A DNA stretch of 5,436 nucleotides from Cytophagales bacterium. GTDB lineage: Bacteria; Bacteroidota; Bacteroidia; Cytophagales; Cyclobacteriaceae. A program made the translations under genes and the position numbers. Shown here piece by piece: positions 5,104-5,436 of this stretch (positions within the stretch are counted from its first letter, which is position 1; every line of letters starts with the position of its first letter). Below the pieces are notes generated by a model. The model was not told the DNA's origin. It ran no database searches and was given only the letters and a program-made list of their open reading frames with translations. The stretch spans positions 1 through 5,436 of the forward strand of contig DNTA01000225.1 in assembly GCA_003500135.1 (NCBI GenBank), read 5' to 3'.

Positions 5104-5436
5104 CCAAGTCAGATCAAGTCAAAAAGTCGGACCAGGTATTTCTGTTCATCACTATTAATGATGGTCTTTTCTATAGTTTGATTCGATTCCTTCAGGCTGA
5201 CCTTGATGTTAAAAATGGTTTTGGCAATGTCTATGGCCTTTTCAGCACTAATGCTTGCATTCTTACTATAAAGTTGTCGTTCAAGTTCTTTATAAACCTT
5301 GTATGCGGCAAACGAAAGGCATATATGCGCTTCAATTCTTCTTTGTACACGATGGTATATTGGCCTGATCTTTAAGTCATGCTTTGAAATCCTGAAGGCT
5401 TTTTCAATTTTCCACAGTTGCCGATAGCTGTCCATT
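5096..5436 (-). mobile_element. IS1634/IS4-type insertion sequence, 3' end, cut by window edge
   Basis: The region right of the cyanophycinase break encodes a transposase C-terminus and runs out of the window. The precise end cannot be fixed without the other terminus. A candidate lies next to the transposase stop: the minus strand reads CTTGGGTGTCCCA (5108-5096), including a small dyad TGGG/CCCA. The other inverted repeat and the target duplication would lie beyond 5436. The element has the same orientation as the gene it interrupts. Confidence 0.75.
5109..5436 (-). CDS. IS1634/IS4-type DDE transposase, C-terminal fragment (partial)
   Basis: About 108 codons of the end of a DDE transposase, open at the right edge. 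The ATG at 5435 is probably an internal methionine, since full proteins of this group are about 450-570 residues. The fragment carries the last catalytic block: Y4-R-Q-L-W-K-I-E11-K-A-F-R-I-S-K18. E11 is the third acidic residue of the DDE triad, and Y-(2)-L-(3)-E-(6)-K is a variant of the IS4-superfamily YREK signature with leucine in the R position. Next comes L-K-I-R-P-I-Y-H-R (21-29) and R-I-E-A-H-I-C-L-S-F-A-A-Y-K-V-Y-K-E-L-E (33-52), both typical of IS1634-like enzymes, then a variable tail ending L-V-R-L-F-D-L-I. No frameshift is seen in the visible part, so the element may be intact and mobile. Confidence 0.88.
   Translation of the reverse strand, partial: MDSYRQLWKIEKAFRISKHDLKIRPIYHRVQRRIEAHICLSFAAYKVYKELERQLYSKNASISAEKAIDIAKTIFNIKVSLKESNQTIEKTIINSDEQKYLVRLFDLI

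Overview
The window looks like chromosomal DNA from a member of the Bacteroidota, possibly a marine or soil Cytophagales or Flavobacteriia relative. The evidence is an AT-rich base composition, start codons preceded by A/T-rich leaders rather than Shine-Dalgarno sequences, two copies of the Bacteroidota-type -7 promoter element TAnnTTTG (both TACCTTTG), and a lipoprotein whose mature end reads C-N-D-D-E, like the surface-export signal of this phylum. The exact genus cannot be read from the sequence.

Left part (1-1884): a rightward 1-Cys peroxiredoxin of the Prx6 type (206-841) faces two leftward genes, a SlyD-type FKBP peptidyl-prolyl isomerase without a metal-binding tail (1884-1456) and a small lipocalin-like outer-membrane lipoprotein (1421-876). 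One perfectly symmetrical hairpin with A and T tracts on its two sides (851-877) appears to terminate transcription from both directions and overlaps the lipoprotein stop codon. The 205 bases before the peroxiredoxin contain a 23-base palindrome and a 20-base-phased TTGACAA repeat.

Middle (1885-2395): 511 bases with no credible gene. They separate the divergent FKBP and isoaspartyl-peptidase genes, carry one promoter for each, and contain several dyad-symmetric elements.

Right part (2396-5436): a complete isoaspartyl peptidase/L-asparaginase of the Ntn-hydrolase family (rightward) meets, with only 3 bases between the stop codons, a leftward pair: the C-terminal remnant of a cyanophycinase and a YfcC-family membrane transporter. 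The remnant's stop overlaps the transporter start (ATGA). Cyanophycinase releases beta-Asp-Arg dipeptides from cyanophycin, isoaspartyl peptidases can split such dipeptides, and the transporter plausibly moves the dipeptides or their products. Together they look like a cyanophycin or isoaspartyl-dipeptide utilisation locus. That locus has been broken: an IS1634/IS4-type element, whose transposase C-terminus runs off the right edge, sits where the cyanophycinase N-terminal half and its nucleophile serine should be. The transporter is left without its native upstream region and may now depend on read-through from the insertion sequence.
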